Counted from the stretch's first letter, positions 42,977-51,934 are shown. The stretch is DNA of 51,934 bases from Flavobacteriia bacterium (GCA_947462925.1 CANHQP010000025.1:1-51934); one strand, 5' to 3'. Notes: a model not told the origin generated them from the letters alone. Numbers and translations: made by a program.

Positions 42977-44419
42977 GTGAATCCACTAGAAAACAACAAG
43001 CGAGCATTTTCTCAGGAAATTGAGCATCAATTTGGTTTTGAACCGGTTGGTGATCAGGTTTCTGCAATTAAGAAAATGGTGGATTTTACTTTTGACCAAA
43101 CAAAAAATGGTGTTTTCATTCTTTCAGGTTATGCCGGAACAGGTAAAACGACATTACTTGGTGCTTATGTAAAAGCGTTGGGTAATTTTAAGAAGAAAAC
43201 AATTTTGTTGGCGCCAACCGGTCGAGCAGCGAAAGTTTTGTCAAATCGTTCTAAAAAACAAGCGCTCACAATCCACAAAAGAATTTACAGAAAAGAAACT
43301 GTTGCTGGGGGAGGAGTTCAGTTGGTTTTGGCTCCGAATTTATCGAAAAACACTATTTTTATTGTGGATGAAGCTTCGATGATTGGCGACTACAGTATGA
43401 ATGACGATGGATCTATTTCTGGGAGAAATTTATTGCAAGACTTAGTCAATTATGTGTTTTTTGGTGACGGAAATCAACTAATTTTTGTTGGTGATGAGGG
43501 ACAGTTACCGCCTGTGGGAAGTGATTTTTCACCAGCGCTTAATTTAGCCTATTTAAGAAATTATTATCCAGAATTGAATTTGTCGGTTTCGAAATTAAAA
43601 AAGGTATTGCGTCAAACCGAAGATTCTGATATTTTATTGAATGCAACGAGATTAAGAAACGCACCAGAAGGCAGTTTTCCATCTATTAAATTAACCCAAA
43701 AATACGATTTAGTCAGTATTAATGGGGGAGAATTACAAGATGAATTGGAATCTTCTTATTCAAATTTTGGTTTGGATGAAACAATTGTAATAACTCGGTC
43801 AAATAAAAGAGCAAATCAATATAATCAGCACATTCGGAATCGAATTTTGTGGTTTGAGGAAGATTTGTGTGGTGGAGATATGTTGATGGTTGTAAAAAAC
43901 AATTATTTCTGGTTGGAAGAGAAATCAGAAGCTGGATTTATCGCTAACGGTGAAATCATAAAGGTTTTGAGAATCATGAAGCGAGAGGAAATGTATGGTT
44001 TTCAATTTGCAAGAGCGCGAGTTCAATTGGTTGATTATCCAGATATGGGAGATTTTGAAACCATGTTGTTGGTTGATACTTTAATGTCTGAAACGCCTTC
44101 GTTGCCTCGCGATCAAATGAAAGCTTTGTTTTTTGCGATTGAGGAGGAATATTTGCATGAAAAGAACAAGAAAGTGAGATATGAAAAAATCATGAAAGAT
44201 CCTTATTTCAATGCGCTTCAAGTAAAATTTGCCTATGCAATAACATGTCACAAATCGCAAGGCGGACAATGGGCTTCTGTATTTTTAGACCATGGTTATT
44301 TGACAGAAGAATTACTTGATAAATCCTTTTTCAGATGGCTCTATACTGGATTTACTAGGGCATCAGAACGACTTTGTTTAGTCAATTTTGATTCTCATTT
44401 TTTTCAAAAAAACAAATAG
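42977..44419 (+). CDS. RecD-like ATP-dependent DNA helicase (superfamily 1B)
   Basis: 480 residues starting at GTG. Motifs in order: Q-like GFEPVGDQVSAIKKMV, Walker A GYAGTGKTTLLG, motif Ia APTGRAAKVLSNRS, Walker B FIVDEASMIGD, motif III FVGDEGQLPPVGSDF, ITRSNKRANQYN, and motif V-VI AITCHKSQGGQW with GFTRASERLCLV. This is the RecD/TraA/Dda plan, without RecB or RecC neighbours. It should translocate 5'-3' on single-stranded DNA; its pathway is uncertain. It is commonly divergent from the DUF3822 operon in this phylum. Confidence 0.9.
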   Translation: MNPLENNKRAFSQEIEHQFGFEPVGDQVSAIKKMVDFTFDQTKNGVFILSGYAGTGKTTLLGAYVKALGNFKKKTILLAPTGRAAKVLSNRSKKQALTIHKRIYRKETVAGGGVQLVLAPNLSKNTIFIVDEASMIGDYSMNDDGSISGRNLLQDLVNYVFFGDGNQLIFVGDEGQLPPVGSDFSPALNLAYLRNYYPELNLSVSKLKKVLRQTEDSDILLNATRLRNAPEGSFPSIKLTQKYDLVSINGGELQDELESSYSNFGLDETIVITRSNKRANQYNQHIRNRILWFEEDLCGGDMLMVVKNNYFWLEEKSEAGFIANGEIIKVLRIMKREEMYGFQFARARVQLVDYPDMGDFETMLLVDTLMSETPSLPRDQMKALFFAIEEEYLHEKNKKVRYEKIMKDPYFNALQVKFAYAITCHKSQGGQWASVFLDHGYLTEELLDKSFFRWLYTGFTRASERLCLVNFDSHFFQKNK

Positions 44420-44427
44420 GAAGTTTC

Positions 44428-46695
44428 TTAATCTTCGCTTTTTAACTTTAATTGATTGATTTTAAATGATGCTTTTCCAACGGTAATTTTTGTTTTTGCT
44501 ATTTCATTGTTTAATCTATCAATCACAATTTTTGCAGTTTGTCTGTCCAAATAAGTACCCGCTAAAACATTGAGTTCCTCTTTCAATTGCAACAAAATTT
44601 CCACAGTGCGTAATGCGCTTAAAATTTGATTTTTAGATAGATTGTATTTTTTCATCGACTCTAAAATATCTTCATTTGAAATTTGCAGATTGCTCGCAAC
44701 AGGGTCAGTGTATGAATTTATTTCCAGTAATGTTTTTCGATTCAGATTGATAATTACTTCAGATTTTCTCAAACGTTGGAAAGTGGTATCCATTCTCGTA
44801 GTTATTCTTTCATCTTCAGTTGCACCTGGATAACTAGTAAGTTCAACCGCTTGTTTATCTTTGATTATTTTAACTCCATTCCACTTTCCAATTCCCTGAC
44901 CTCGAGAAATAATTGAAAATGGAATTTTTTTGTCTACCAGTGATTCGAAGAATTGTCTGACTGCTACGCTATCTTTTTGGTTCAATAGATTATTGTTTAA
45001 ATCCCATTGATCGGAAGCGAAAACATCTTCTAAATTCAAATGAATTCTTGCGTCGTAGTCTGGCTTGGCATCACAAAGATTGATGTGTAACATAACTTCA
45101 TCTGCTTCATCTGAAAGTGCGCTGTATGGGATAGCGATTAACCTAACTTCAAATTCTTGAGCAATTGTATCTGCTTTGAATTGAAACTCTTGGGTTTTAA
45201 TGTCAAATGTCGTTGAATCGCTGAAAGTATACAAACCGTCTTTTTCAGTGAAAGTAGCCCAATGTAGGCCAATTGCTTGGTTATAATCGTCTAATCTTCT
45301 TTGGTATTGTGCTTGTAAATCAATGGCATCAGCTTTGTCTTTTTTCAAGTCAATGATTTTCTTTTTTATTGCATCTAATTCATTGTATTGTTGGACTAAA
45401 AGTTCTTGTTTAGCTTTCCTATCCTTTTTACCTGAATTAGTTTTATCAACTACAAAATCTGAACCGATTTTTTTACTTTTTGAACTTGTTGTAATGGGCG
45501 AATATCGTAAATCGGAAATCTCTTTTTCGTTTTTTTGTATTCTCAAAATCAATTCCTCTTTTTTCTTTTCATGGTATTCAATCCAATAATCAAAACCTCG
45601 TTTTCCCAAAATCATTTCATCTAATTTGGCAATTTTATCGTTCTTTAAATTATTGATGATTGATTGAAAAGTTCCACCTTTTGCAAAATTGGAATCAGGA
45701 GATAAAAATCGTGTTTCACCTGATCCAAACAGATGATAAGAAATTCCATTTTTTTCAATTACAACTGTTGTTTGTTTTTCTGCATTGTAACCCCAAACGT
45801 CTAAATGAATGTTTGTTAGCTTATTATTTCCAACTGAATGTAAAGATGTAGAGGTAAAACGCAATGTTTCGATGGTCTCTTTCTTCTTTTTTTCTGCTGG
45901 GCGAATTTTCATTTGATATGGAAATAAGCCTACAGCTTTAGGTAGTCCTTTGTTCCATCTACCACGTTCGTCCTTTTCTCGTTCTTCTAGTAATCCTGAA
46001 GTAGCACTTCCGTCACCGGCAGCAACTAACACATTTACAAACACTTCTGCTTCTCCTCCAAGCGCCAGAAAAAAATCTTTTGTTCTAATGGACACATATT
46101 GATTAATTGCTTTATTAATAGCCTCTAAGGTGTTGTGCTGATCTTGAATATCTAAAAAATGAAAGGTTCCAACCATTGCTCTTTTATCATCAAAACTCAA
46201 ACTTGGATTGAGCAGATTTTCTAATTTGGGATGTGGCACATTTACCCCATCTTCATTTTTGAAAGCTTTAACTGGTAAAAGTCCAATCAATAGTTCTTCA
46301 AATTGTTTATATTGTGATTGATAATTTGCTAATTCTTTTTCACCTAATCTTTTTGCTAATAGTACTTTATTTAACTCCCATAAAGCCATTTTATTTGCCG
46401 CTTCGGTTATTAGTCCTTTTGGAGATTTAGCTATTTCACCACTTCTTATAAAAAGTAATTCAGGATTATTCATGATCACAGTTTCAACTGAATCAAAATT
46501 TATTTCCTTGTTTGGAAAACGAATATCTGGACCTCTATATTCAAAATATCTACCAAAATTATTTTCTAAAATGGGACTTTTTCTCACAACATGAAATAGA
46601 TAGGCCTTTTCCTCAGCTGTCAGATCTGTATTTTCTTGAGCGTAAAAACTCGTAAAAAATTGAAATAAAATGATTAGCGTAATGTATTTCTTCAT
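44428..46695 (-). CDS. Large exported protein of unknown function with coiled coil
   Basis: 755 residues with a signal peptide ending FTSFYAQ. No recognised domain. An N-terminal mainly helical region (about 20-210) leads to a beta-rich part (about 215-330, with FLALGGEAEVFVNVLVAAGD and FTSTSLHSVGNNKLTNIHLD). A charged coiled coil follows at about 370-470 (EYHEKKKEELILRIQKNEKE; later KKIIDLKKDKADAIDLQAQY), then a second beta region and a helical end. No lipobox and no T9SS tail, so it is probably periplasmic. Its stop is 8 bases from the convergent helicase stop. Confidence 0.65.
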   Translation of the reverse strand: MKKYITLIILFQFFTSFYAQENTDLTAEEKAYLFHVVRKSPILENNFGRYFEYRGPDIRFPNKEINFDSVETVIMNNPELLFIRSGEIAKSPKGLITEAANKMALWELNKVLLAKRLGEKELANYQSQYKQFEELLIGLLPVKAFKNEDGVNVPHPKLENLLNPSLSFDDKRAMVGTFHFLDIQDQHNTLEAINKAINQYVSIRTKDFFLALGGEAEVFVNVLVAAGDGSATSGLLEEREKDERGRWNKGLPKAVGLFPYQMKIRPAEKKKKETIETLRFTSTSLHSVGNNKLTNIHLDVWGYNAEKQTTVVIEKNGISYHLFGSGETRFLSPDSNFAKGGTFQSIINNLKNDKIAKLDEMILGKRGFDYWIEYHEKKKEELILRIQKNEKEISDLRYSPITTSSKSKKIGSDFVVDKTNSGKKDRKAKQELLVQQYNELDAIKKKIIDLKKDKADAIDLQAQYQRRLDDYNQAIGLHWATFTEKDGLYTFSDSTTFDIKTQEFQFKADTIAQEFEVRLIAIPYSALSDEADEVMLHINLCDAKPDYDARIHLNLEDVFASDQWDLNNNLLNQKDSVAVRQFFESLVDKKIPFSIISRGQGIGKWNGVKIIKDKQAVELTSYPGATEDERITTRMDTTFQRLRKSEVIINLNRKTLLEINSYTDPVASNLQISNEDILESMKKYNLSKNQILSALRTVEILLQLKEELNVLAGTYLDRQTAKIVIDRLNNEIAKTKITVGKASFKINQLKLKSED

Positions 46696-46812
46696 GCAGT
46701 AAATTTAATTTATTCCATCGTGCGGGAATTCAACTTTGAAAAATCAATCTCAACAAATTGATGTTAACTACATAAAAACGGTTTCTAACAAAATTGTTAC
46801 AAATCATTAGAC

Positions 46813-46841
46813 AAAAAAAAACCGCCTAAAGATGGCGGTTT
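46813..46841 (-). terminator. Rho-independent terminator of the T9SS cargo gene
   Basis: AAACCGCC pairs with GGCGGTTT around a 7-base loop; the A run on the plus strand gives a T tract on the minus strand. Confidence 0.85.
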
Positions 46842-46860
46842 AAAAATTGATTATTGTTTT

Positions 46861-47895
46861 TTAATTTTTTGAAAATTTCTCTAATCTGGAATTTCCATTC
46901 ACATTTAATTCAAGAAAGTAAATCCCTTTTTCAATGTCATTTAATTCAATTGTCATTCCAGAACTAATAAAATCTACAGATTGTACAGTTTTTCCAGTTT
47001 GGTCTAAAATTCTTGCACTGGCATTATTGAAATCGCCTTTGATAGTTAAACTTTCTTTTGCTGGATTTGGAAAGATACTGAAATTTAGTTTTTCGCTTTC
47101 ACTAATTGAAACGTAGTGATCCGGTTGAACTGCACTTAAAACAACGGTAAATTCAGTCAATGGATCAACTGCTCCTGTCCCAACAATTTTAGCGGTAGTA
47201 TGCGTAAATACTGGCATATTTGAGGTACTTAATTGATAGTATTCATATTGAGCACGAATCAATTGAATGTCACCCACAAAAGGGACAGTAGTGTTTAATG
47301 TGTCAATTGTAATACAACGAATTACGTTATTCAAAGTCGTAGATGAATTTAATTTCAAAGTCCCTTCACCATCAATTTTAGCGAAGGATGTTCCCGTGGC
47401 ATCTGGGTTTTGAGGTAATCCAGATAATGAAAAATATAAACTACCTGCAAAATTATCATTCAATTCATCATTGATACCAAATTCATAATTTGCTAATTTT
47501 TGTGGATCAGTATTAAAGATCGCCTTAACCTCACCAAATGTAGGTTCATAAAATACAAATCCTGGAGAATTTCTCTCTGTTGCCGTTGATGTCCAATAGG
47601 TTGTAAGGAAGTTTTCAACAATAATCGCTTTGGTTGCATTTGGAAAATCAGCAGTATTGGTTGTTGTTGTTGGGTCTACAATAGTTAAATTTCTTAATTC
47701 TCCTTCAAAACCAGCTATATCTGAGTAGTCCCAAGTTACCCCTGTACCAGTGATATTTGCATAGTTTGTTGCAAATGAATCACACAAAAACATGTCGATA
47801 GAGGTACCGATAGTCGGCTCATTTGCCTGTGTAAGTCCTTGACCAAAAGAACTTCCAGCTAGAAGTAATGAAGCAAATAGTAATTTTTTTTTCAT
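46861..47895 (-). CDS. T9SS cargo protein of unknown function
   Basis: 344 residues with a signal peptide ending AGSSFGQ. The body (about 20-260) is a beta-rich domain with no recognised family: MFLCDSFATNYANITGTGVT, WDYSDIAGFEGELRN, and Thr/Asn-rich stretches. The end is a type A sorting domain: FSIFPNPAKESLTIKG, ARILDQTGKTVQ and KGIYFLELNVNG. It is expected at the cell surface. It has its own terminator and no operon partner. Confidence 0.78.
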   Translation of the reverse strand: MKKKLLFASLLLAGSSFGQGLTQANEPTIGTSIDMFLCDSFATNYANITGTGVTWDYSDIAGFEGELRNLTIVDPTTTTNTADFPNATKAIIVENFLTTYWTSTATERNSPGFVFYEPTFGEVKAIFNTDPQKLANYEFGINDELNDNFAGSLYFSLSGLPQNPDATGTSFAKIDGEGTLKLNSSTTLNNVIRCITIDTLNTTVPFVGDIQLIRAQYEYYQLSTSNMPVFTHTTAKIVGTGAVDPLTEFTVVLSAVQPDHYVSISESEKLNFSIFPNPAKESLTIKGDFNNASARILDQTGKTVQSVDFISSGMTIELNDIEKGIYFLELNVNGNSRLEKFSKN

Positions 47896-48162
47896 AGTGT
47901 TTTTTAATTAAGTTGTTTTCGATACGACTTTTAATCGTATTGTATTTAAATTTTGCAATTCAGTGCACCAAAAATACAAAAATCATTGAATAAATTCATT
48001 TTTGTGAATTTAGAAAAACGCTTTTGCTAATTGGTTTCCTTTTAATTAAACTAATAAACGGTGAAGGTACTTTTAAGGTTGGAAGTGGTTTACTTTGTCT
48101 TGTATATTTCATATAATAGACCTTAGATTTTTACACAAAAGTTTAAAGTTGCTTTATTTTTC

Positions 48163-48170
48163 TAATTTTG
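48163..48170 (+). promoter_or_regulatory. -7 box (TAATTTTG) of the transporter gene
   Basis: A consensus box 24 bases before the ATG at 48195. It overlaps an in-frame TTG, which is therefore unlikely to be the start. The remaining spacer from 47896 holds nothing else I can recognise. Confidence 0.55.
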
Positions 48171-48194
48171 TTTAAAACTAAAGGCAAGCTTAAA

Positions 48195-50297
48195 ATGGGT
48201 TTTAATACATTGTTTAGAAAAAAAACAGTCCAAGATATTTTACTGCAAGTTGAAAAGAACAATGCCGATGGTCACGGTTCTTTGGGTAGACATTTGGGCG
48301 TAAGAGATTTGGCAGCATTTGGTATCGCTGCTATTATTGGTGCGGGTATTTTTAGCACCATTGGAACAGCCTCTCATGACGGTGGACCTGCAGTGATTTT
48401 TCTTTTTCTTTTTACAGCAATTGCTTGTGGATTTGCTGCTTTTGCATACGCAGAATTTGCATCGATGGTGCCTGTCTCTGGAAGTGCTTACACCTACTCA
48501 TATGTTGCATTTGGTGAAATTATTGCTTGGATTATTGGTTGGTCGTTGATCATGGAATATGCTATTGGTAATATTACTGTAGCAATTTCCTGGAGTGATT
48601 ATTTTACTGGAATGTTGGATGGAGTAGGACTTCATTTACCACAATGGATTCAAACAGATTATCTTACGGCATCTAAAGGTTACGACCAAGCCATGGCTTT
48701 GATGCAGGGAGGGAAAGATTTCAAGAATTTAGATTTTGATCTTCAAACAGCATATCAAGCTTGGTTATCAGCACCTAATATTTTTGGATTTCATTTGATT
48801 TTTGATTTGCCAGCATTGTTTATCATTGTATTGATTACATGGTTAGTCTATCGAGGAATGAAAGAAAGCAGAAATGCTAGTAACGTAATGGTAATTATTA
48901 AATTAGCAATTATATTATTGGTAATTGCCGTCGGGGTTTTTTATGTTGATACAGAAAACTGGAGTCCCTTTGCGCCTAATGGCGTTTCAGGGATATTGAA
49001 GGGCGTTTCGGCAGTGTTTTTTGCATACATTGGTTTTGACGCTATTTCAACCACTGCAGAGGAATGTAAAGACCCTCAAAGAGATTTACCTCGTGGAATG
49101 ATGTGGGCGATTATTATTTGTACTGTTTTGTACATTGTCATTTCATTGATTTTAACTGGTTTGGTTTCGTATAAATTATTGGCAGTTGGTGATCCATTGG
49201 CCTTTGTTTTTCGTGAAATCGATCTTAAATGGATGTCTGGAATTATTGCTGTAAGTGCAGTCATTGCAATGGCTTCAGTGTTGCTTGTATTTCAGATGGG
49301 GCAACCAAGAATATGGATGAGTATGAGTAGAGATGGTTTACTTCCGAAGAAATTTTCAAAAGTACATCCAAAATATAAAACGCCTTCCTTTTCTACAGTG
49401 GTAGTCGGATTTGTTGTAGCTGTGCCAGCACTCTTTATGAATTTAACAATGGTAACTGAATTGTGCAGTATTGGGACACTTTTTGCCTTTGTTTTGGTTT
49501 GTGGTGGAGTTTTAGTTTTACAAAACAGGACCGATATTCCAAGAGGTAAATTCAAAACTCCTTATGTAAATGGCAAATTTGTGCTACCTTTTTTGGTGGT
49601 TGGAACTGCCATTTTATTATTTGTTGAGTTCAAAAATGAAACGATGGATTTTGTTTTGAATAAACCTACATTAAAAGAAACTGAAGAAGTAATTGCAGAT
49701 TTATCTCCAACAGAAGTTCAAAAGTTAAATCTCGCTATCAAAAAAGTCGACAGCGTAGGATTGAATAGAGTAGGTTCCGATTTGTCAGCTTATTTTGAAC
49801 AAGAATCGAAAATTGATTTTGTTACGGCATTAGAGGCAGTCGAAATCAAAAACAGTCAATTAAAATTAAATGATCTTGATTCAGTATCAAATGCAAAGTT
49901 GACTCACTTTTTGATTGGATTTGATGAAAAAGGATTTAAACTGATGGATCAAAATGTGCAATTGTATTTTGAACAAGGACCAAAAATCGACTTTAAGGAA
50001 GTACAAAAATTTATAAGTCTTGACAATTCAAGATTGTATAATGCTGGTTTTTCTCATTTTGCGCACAAAATTCCAACATGGATTTTTATTGTTTTTACTC
50101 TGTTTATTACTGTTGTTACCATTAGAAAAAATTTATCTTTAATTCCACTTCTTGGTCTATTATCTTGTTTGTATATGATGAGCCAAATTCAATTGTCAAA
50201 TTGGATTTATTTCTCAGTCTGGCTGCTAATCGGCTTATTAATTTACTTCGGCTACAGTAAAAGGCACAGTAAGTTGAATAAAATTGCTGAAAGTTAA
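48195..50297 (+). CDS. APC-family amino-acid permease with inserted duplicated domain
   Basis: 700 residues. The cationic amino-acid transporter type of the APC superfamily is shown by LAAFGIAAIIGAGIFSTIGT (helix 1 with the GAGIF unwound region), then AFAYAEFASMVPVSGSAYTY, FFAYIGFDAISTTAEECKDP and FQMGQPRIWMSMSRDGLLP. About twelve helices precede residue 482. A hydrophilic stretch of about 140 residues follows, before three final helices. In it, about 28 residues occur twice (YFEQESKIDF and YFEQGPKIDF are the clearest parts). The substrate is unknown, but this group usually takes up basic amino acids. Monocistronic. Confidence 0.87.
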   Translation: MGFNTLFRKKTVQDILLQVEKNNADGHGSLGRHLGVRDLAAFGIAAIIGAGIFSTIGTASHDGGPAVIFLFLFTAIACGFAAFAYAEFASMVPVSGSAYTYSYVAFGEIIAWIIGWSLIMEYAIGNITVAISWSDYFTGMLDGVGLHLPQWIQTDYLTASKGYDQAMALMQGGKDFKNLDFDLQTAYQAWLSAPNIFGFHLIFDLPALFIIVLITWLVYRGMKESRNASNVMVIIKLAIILLVIAVGVFYVDTENWSPFAPNGVSGILKGVSAVFFAYIGFDAISTTAEECKDPQRDLPRGMMWAIIICTVLYIVISLILTGLVSYKLLAVGDPLAFVFREIDLKWMSGIIAVSAVIAMASVLLVFQMGQPRIWMSMSRDGLLPKKFSKVHPKYKTPSFSTVVVGFVVAVPALFMNLTMVTELCSIGTLFAFVLVCGGVLVLQNRTDIPRGKFKTPYVNGKFVLPFLVVGTAILLFVEFKNETMDFVLNKPTLKETEEVIADLSPTEVQKLNLAIKKVDSVGLNRVGSDLSAYFEQESKIDFVTALEAVEIKNSQLKLNDLDSVSNAKLTHFLIGFDEKGFKLMDQNVQLYFEQGPKIDFKEVQKFISLDNSRLYNAGFSHFAHKIPTWIFIVFTLFITVVTIRKNLSLIPLLGLLSCLYMMSQIQLSNWIYFSVWLLIGLLIYFGYSKRHSKLNKIAES

Positions 50298-50367
50298 GTT
50301 GTAACATTTCCTTTTTAAGTATTAAAGATTTATTAAATTAGGTTGTAAAAAAGTCCTATTTTTTCTG

Positions 50368-50375
50368 TACTTTTG
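50368..50375 (+). promoter_or_regulatory. -7 box (TACTTTTG) of ffh
   Basis: A consensus box 20 bases before the ffh start. A TTG 22 bases further upstream is a loose -33 candidate. Confidence 0.55.
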
Positions 50376-50395
50376 CACCTTAAATTTCCAAAAAT

Positions 50396-51745
50396 ATGTT
50401 TGAAAATCTTACCGATAAGTTTGAAAGAGCGTTTAAAGTTTTAAAAGGTCAAGGACAGATTACTGAAATCAATGTTGCAGAGACATTGAAGGAAGTAAGA
50501 AGGGCTTTATTAGATGCCGATGTTAACTTCAAAACAGCAAAAGATTTTACTGTAAAAGTGAAAGAAATTGCATTGGGAAGAAATGTATTGACAGCAATTT
50601 CACCAGGGCAATTAATGACAAAAATTTGTCATGAGGAATTGGTTGAATTGATGGGAGGAAATGAGGAAGACATCAACTACCAAGGAAATCCTGGAATAAT
50701 ATTGATGTCAGGACTACAAGGTTCGGGTAAAACAACCTTTTCTGGTAAATTAGCGAATTATTTAAAAACCAAAAAAGGCAAGAAACCATTATTGGTAGCT
50801 TGTGATGTATACCGTCCTGCAGCAATTGACCAATTGCACGTATTAGGTGATCAATTGGGAATTGAAGTTTATTCTAACAAAGAGGAAAAGAATCCAGTTG
50901 AAATTGCCAAAGCAGCAATTATATACGCCAAAAGTAACGGATTCAATGTAGTAATTGTCGATACAGCAGGACGTTTGGCAATTGATGTTCAGATGATGAA
51001 CGAAATTGAACAAGTTAAAAATGCAATTAGACCAACGGAAACTCTTTTCGTAGTTGATTCAATGACTGGTCAAGATGCTGTGAATACAGCAAAAGCATTT
51101 AATGAGAAAATCAATTTCGATGGAGTTGTATTGACCAAATTAGATGGTGATACAAGAGGTGGAGCTGCCTTATCGATCAAAACTGTTGTCGACAAGCCAA
51201 TCAAGTTCGTTGGAACTGGTGAGAAGATGGATGCAATTGATGTTTTCTATCCAAAAAGGATGGCAGACCGAATCCTAGGAATGGGTGATGTTGTATCTTT
51301 GGTAGAAAGAGCACAAGAGCAATTCAACGAGGAGGAAGCTAGAAAACTTCAGAAAAAGATACAAAAAGACCAATTTGATTTTAACGATTTCTTGGGGCAA
51401 TTACACCAAATTAAAAAAATGGGTAATGTCAAAGATTTACTTGGTATGTTACCTGGTATGGGAAAGGCTCTAAAAGATGTAGATATTCAAGATGACGCTT
51501 TTAAACACATAGAAGCAATCATTTATTCAATGACACCTAAAGAGAGAGCAAATCCATCGTTGTTGAACGGTCAAAGAAAAAATCGAATTGCTAATGGAAG
51601 TGGAACTTCTGTGCAGGAAGTAAATAAACTGTTGAAGCAATTTGAGGATACTCGCAAAATGATGAAAATGATGAGTAATCCTAAAAATATGATGGGAATG
51701 ATGAAGCAACTTAAAGGAATGAAAGGTGGAATGCCTGGCATGTAA
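50396..51745 (+). CDS. ffh: Signal recognition particle GTPase Ffh (SRP54)
   Basis: 449 residues. An N helical bundle (1-90) precedes the G domain with SGLQGSGKTTFSGKLA (G1), the CDVYRPAA insertion, DTAGRLAID (G3) and LTKLDGDTRGG (G4). The methionine-rich M domain follows (about 320-449), ending in clustered MM-K-MM, NMMGMM and GGMPGM. It binds signal peptides through the M domain and 4.5S RNA, then docks with FtsY at the inner membrane. Two hairpins, the second a terminator, lie downstream. Confidence 0.97.
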   Translation: MFENLTDKFERAFKVLKGQGQITEINVAETLKEVRRALLDADVNFKTAKDFTVKVKEIALGRNVLTAISPGQLMTKICHEELVELMGGNEEDINYQGNPGIILMSGLQGSGKTTFSGKLANYLKTKKGKKPLLVACDVYRPAAIDQLHVLGDQLGIEVYSNKEEKNPVEIAKAAIIYAKSNGFNVVIVDTAGRLAIDVQMMNEIEQVKNAIRPTETLFVVDSMTGQDAVNTAKAFNEKINFDGVVLTKLDGDTRGGAALSIKTVVDKPIKFVGTGEKMDAIDVFYPKRMADRILGMGDVVSLVERAQEQFNEEEARKLQKKIQKDQFDFNDFLGQLHQIKKMGNVKDLLGMLPGMGKALKDVDIQDDAFKHIEAIIYSMTPKERANPSLLNGQRKNRIANGSGTSVQEVNKLLKQFEDTRKMMKMMSNPKNMMGMMKQLKGMKGGMPGM

Positions 51746-51830
51746 TTTTAGTCACTAAAACACGTGAAAGCCTAGTTCTGTATGAGAGGGCACTGAAAAA
51801 GGATGACTTTTTCAAAAGTATTTCTTAAAG

Positions 51831-51871
51831 GCGATTATGAAAAGTTTCGATTTTTCGTAATCGCTTTTTTT
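51831..51871 (+). terminator. Rho-independent terminator of ffh
   Basis: A 13-bp stem (GCGATTATGAAAA with TTTTCGTAATCGC, one G-U), 8-base loop and seven T, 85 bases after ffh. A small hairpin (GAAAAAG/CTTTTTC, 51795-51813) precedes it. Confidence 0.75.
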
Positions 51872-51934
51872 ATTGGAACTGATATTAGGTTAAGAAGTTA
51901 TTATATTGCTCTTCAGAGTTCTTTTTTAATCAAA

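Noticed and set aside
42849-43067. A minus-strand open frame with peptide repeats of the L-R-L-K type.
   Set aside because: The repeats come from translating the intergenic heptamer array, and the frame overlaps the helicase gene start.
51746-51800. A stretch including GTTCTGTATGAGAGGG that recalls bases downstream of group II intron domain IV.
   Set aside because: No reverse transcriptase, no domain V hairpin and no intron boundary can be found; the likeness is short and probably chance.
1-51934. Search for CRISPR arrays, prophage, restriction-modification or toxin-antitoxin modules.
   Set aside because: No spaced direct repeats, phage structural genes, or paired small toxin/antitoxin genes were seen; the only regular repeats are the heptamers near 42.8 kb.

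Overview
The window is a stretch of an AT-rich chromosome from a Bacteroidota bacterium, most likely order Flavobacteriales. The signs are repeated promoter boxes of the form TAnnTTTG, no Shine-Dalgarno sequences, five secreted proteins ending in a type IX secretion system (T9SS) sorting domain, a TonB-dependent receptor, the gliding genes gldE and gldD, and a eukaryote-type prolyl-tRNA synthetase. It is mostly ordinary core chromosome. I see no phage, CRISPR array, integron or recognisable defence island. The only hint of mobile DNA is the first few codons of a probable IS1595-type transposase at the left edge.

Layout. 1-12.8 kb: the edge transposase fragment, a PCMD-type T9SS cargo protein, a TonB receptor, clpB, an acyltransferase-3 membrane protein with a LysM-like loop, an M28 peptidase, an alpha-oxoamine synthase (serine palmitoyltransferase-like), a secreted DNA/RNA nuclease and a LysM muramidase. 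13-21.8 kb: a helical-repeat protein converging on an OmpP1/FadL-like barrel, an Asn/Tyr/Gly-rich lipoprotein, proS, a small unknown protein, two identical tRNA-Glu genes, rpsT and a porin. 21.8-30.2 kb: a DUF2891 protein, a 0.45 kb very AT-rich spacer, a small barrel protein, fabG, a T9SS cargo protein, a GreA-like protein, an RNase E/G, a 30-residue COX24/mS38-like protein, an HU/IHF protein and mutY. 30.3-38.9 kb: a CotH/lamin-tail T9SS protein, the ssb-gldE-gldD operon, an M14 carboxypeptidase and the cbpA-cbpM pair. 39-42.8 kb: a tightly packed minus-strand operon DUF3822-rsmD-coaD-thioredoxin-fold protein-GNAT. 42.8-51.9 kb: a heptamer-repeat spacer, a RecD-like helicase, a large unknown secreted protein, a T9SS cargo protein, an APC-family transporter with an inserted duplicated domain, and ffh.

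How they fit together. Several genes concern the envelope: T9SS cargo, gliding lipoproteins, outer-membrane barrels and murein hydrolysis. Others serve translation and RNA (proS, tRNA-Glu, rpsT, rsmD, RNase E/G, ffh) and protein folding (clpB, cbpA/cbpM). The least expected observations are a C at position 55 of both tRNA-Glu genes, the LysM-like insert in the acyltransferase, inward-facing heptamer arrays between DUF3822 and the helicase, a thioredoxin fold without cysteines, a duplicated insert in the amino-acid transporter, and promoter boxes so close to start codons that the transcripts may be leaderless. All product names come from reading motifs; no database search was possible.
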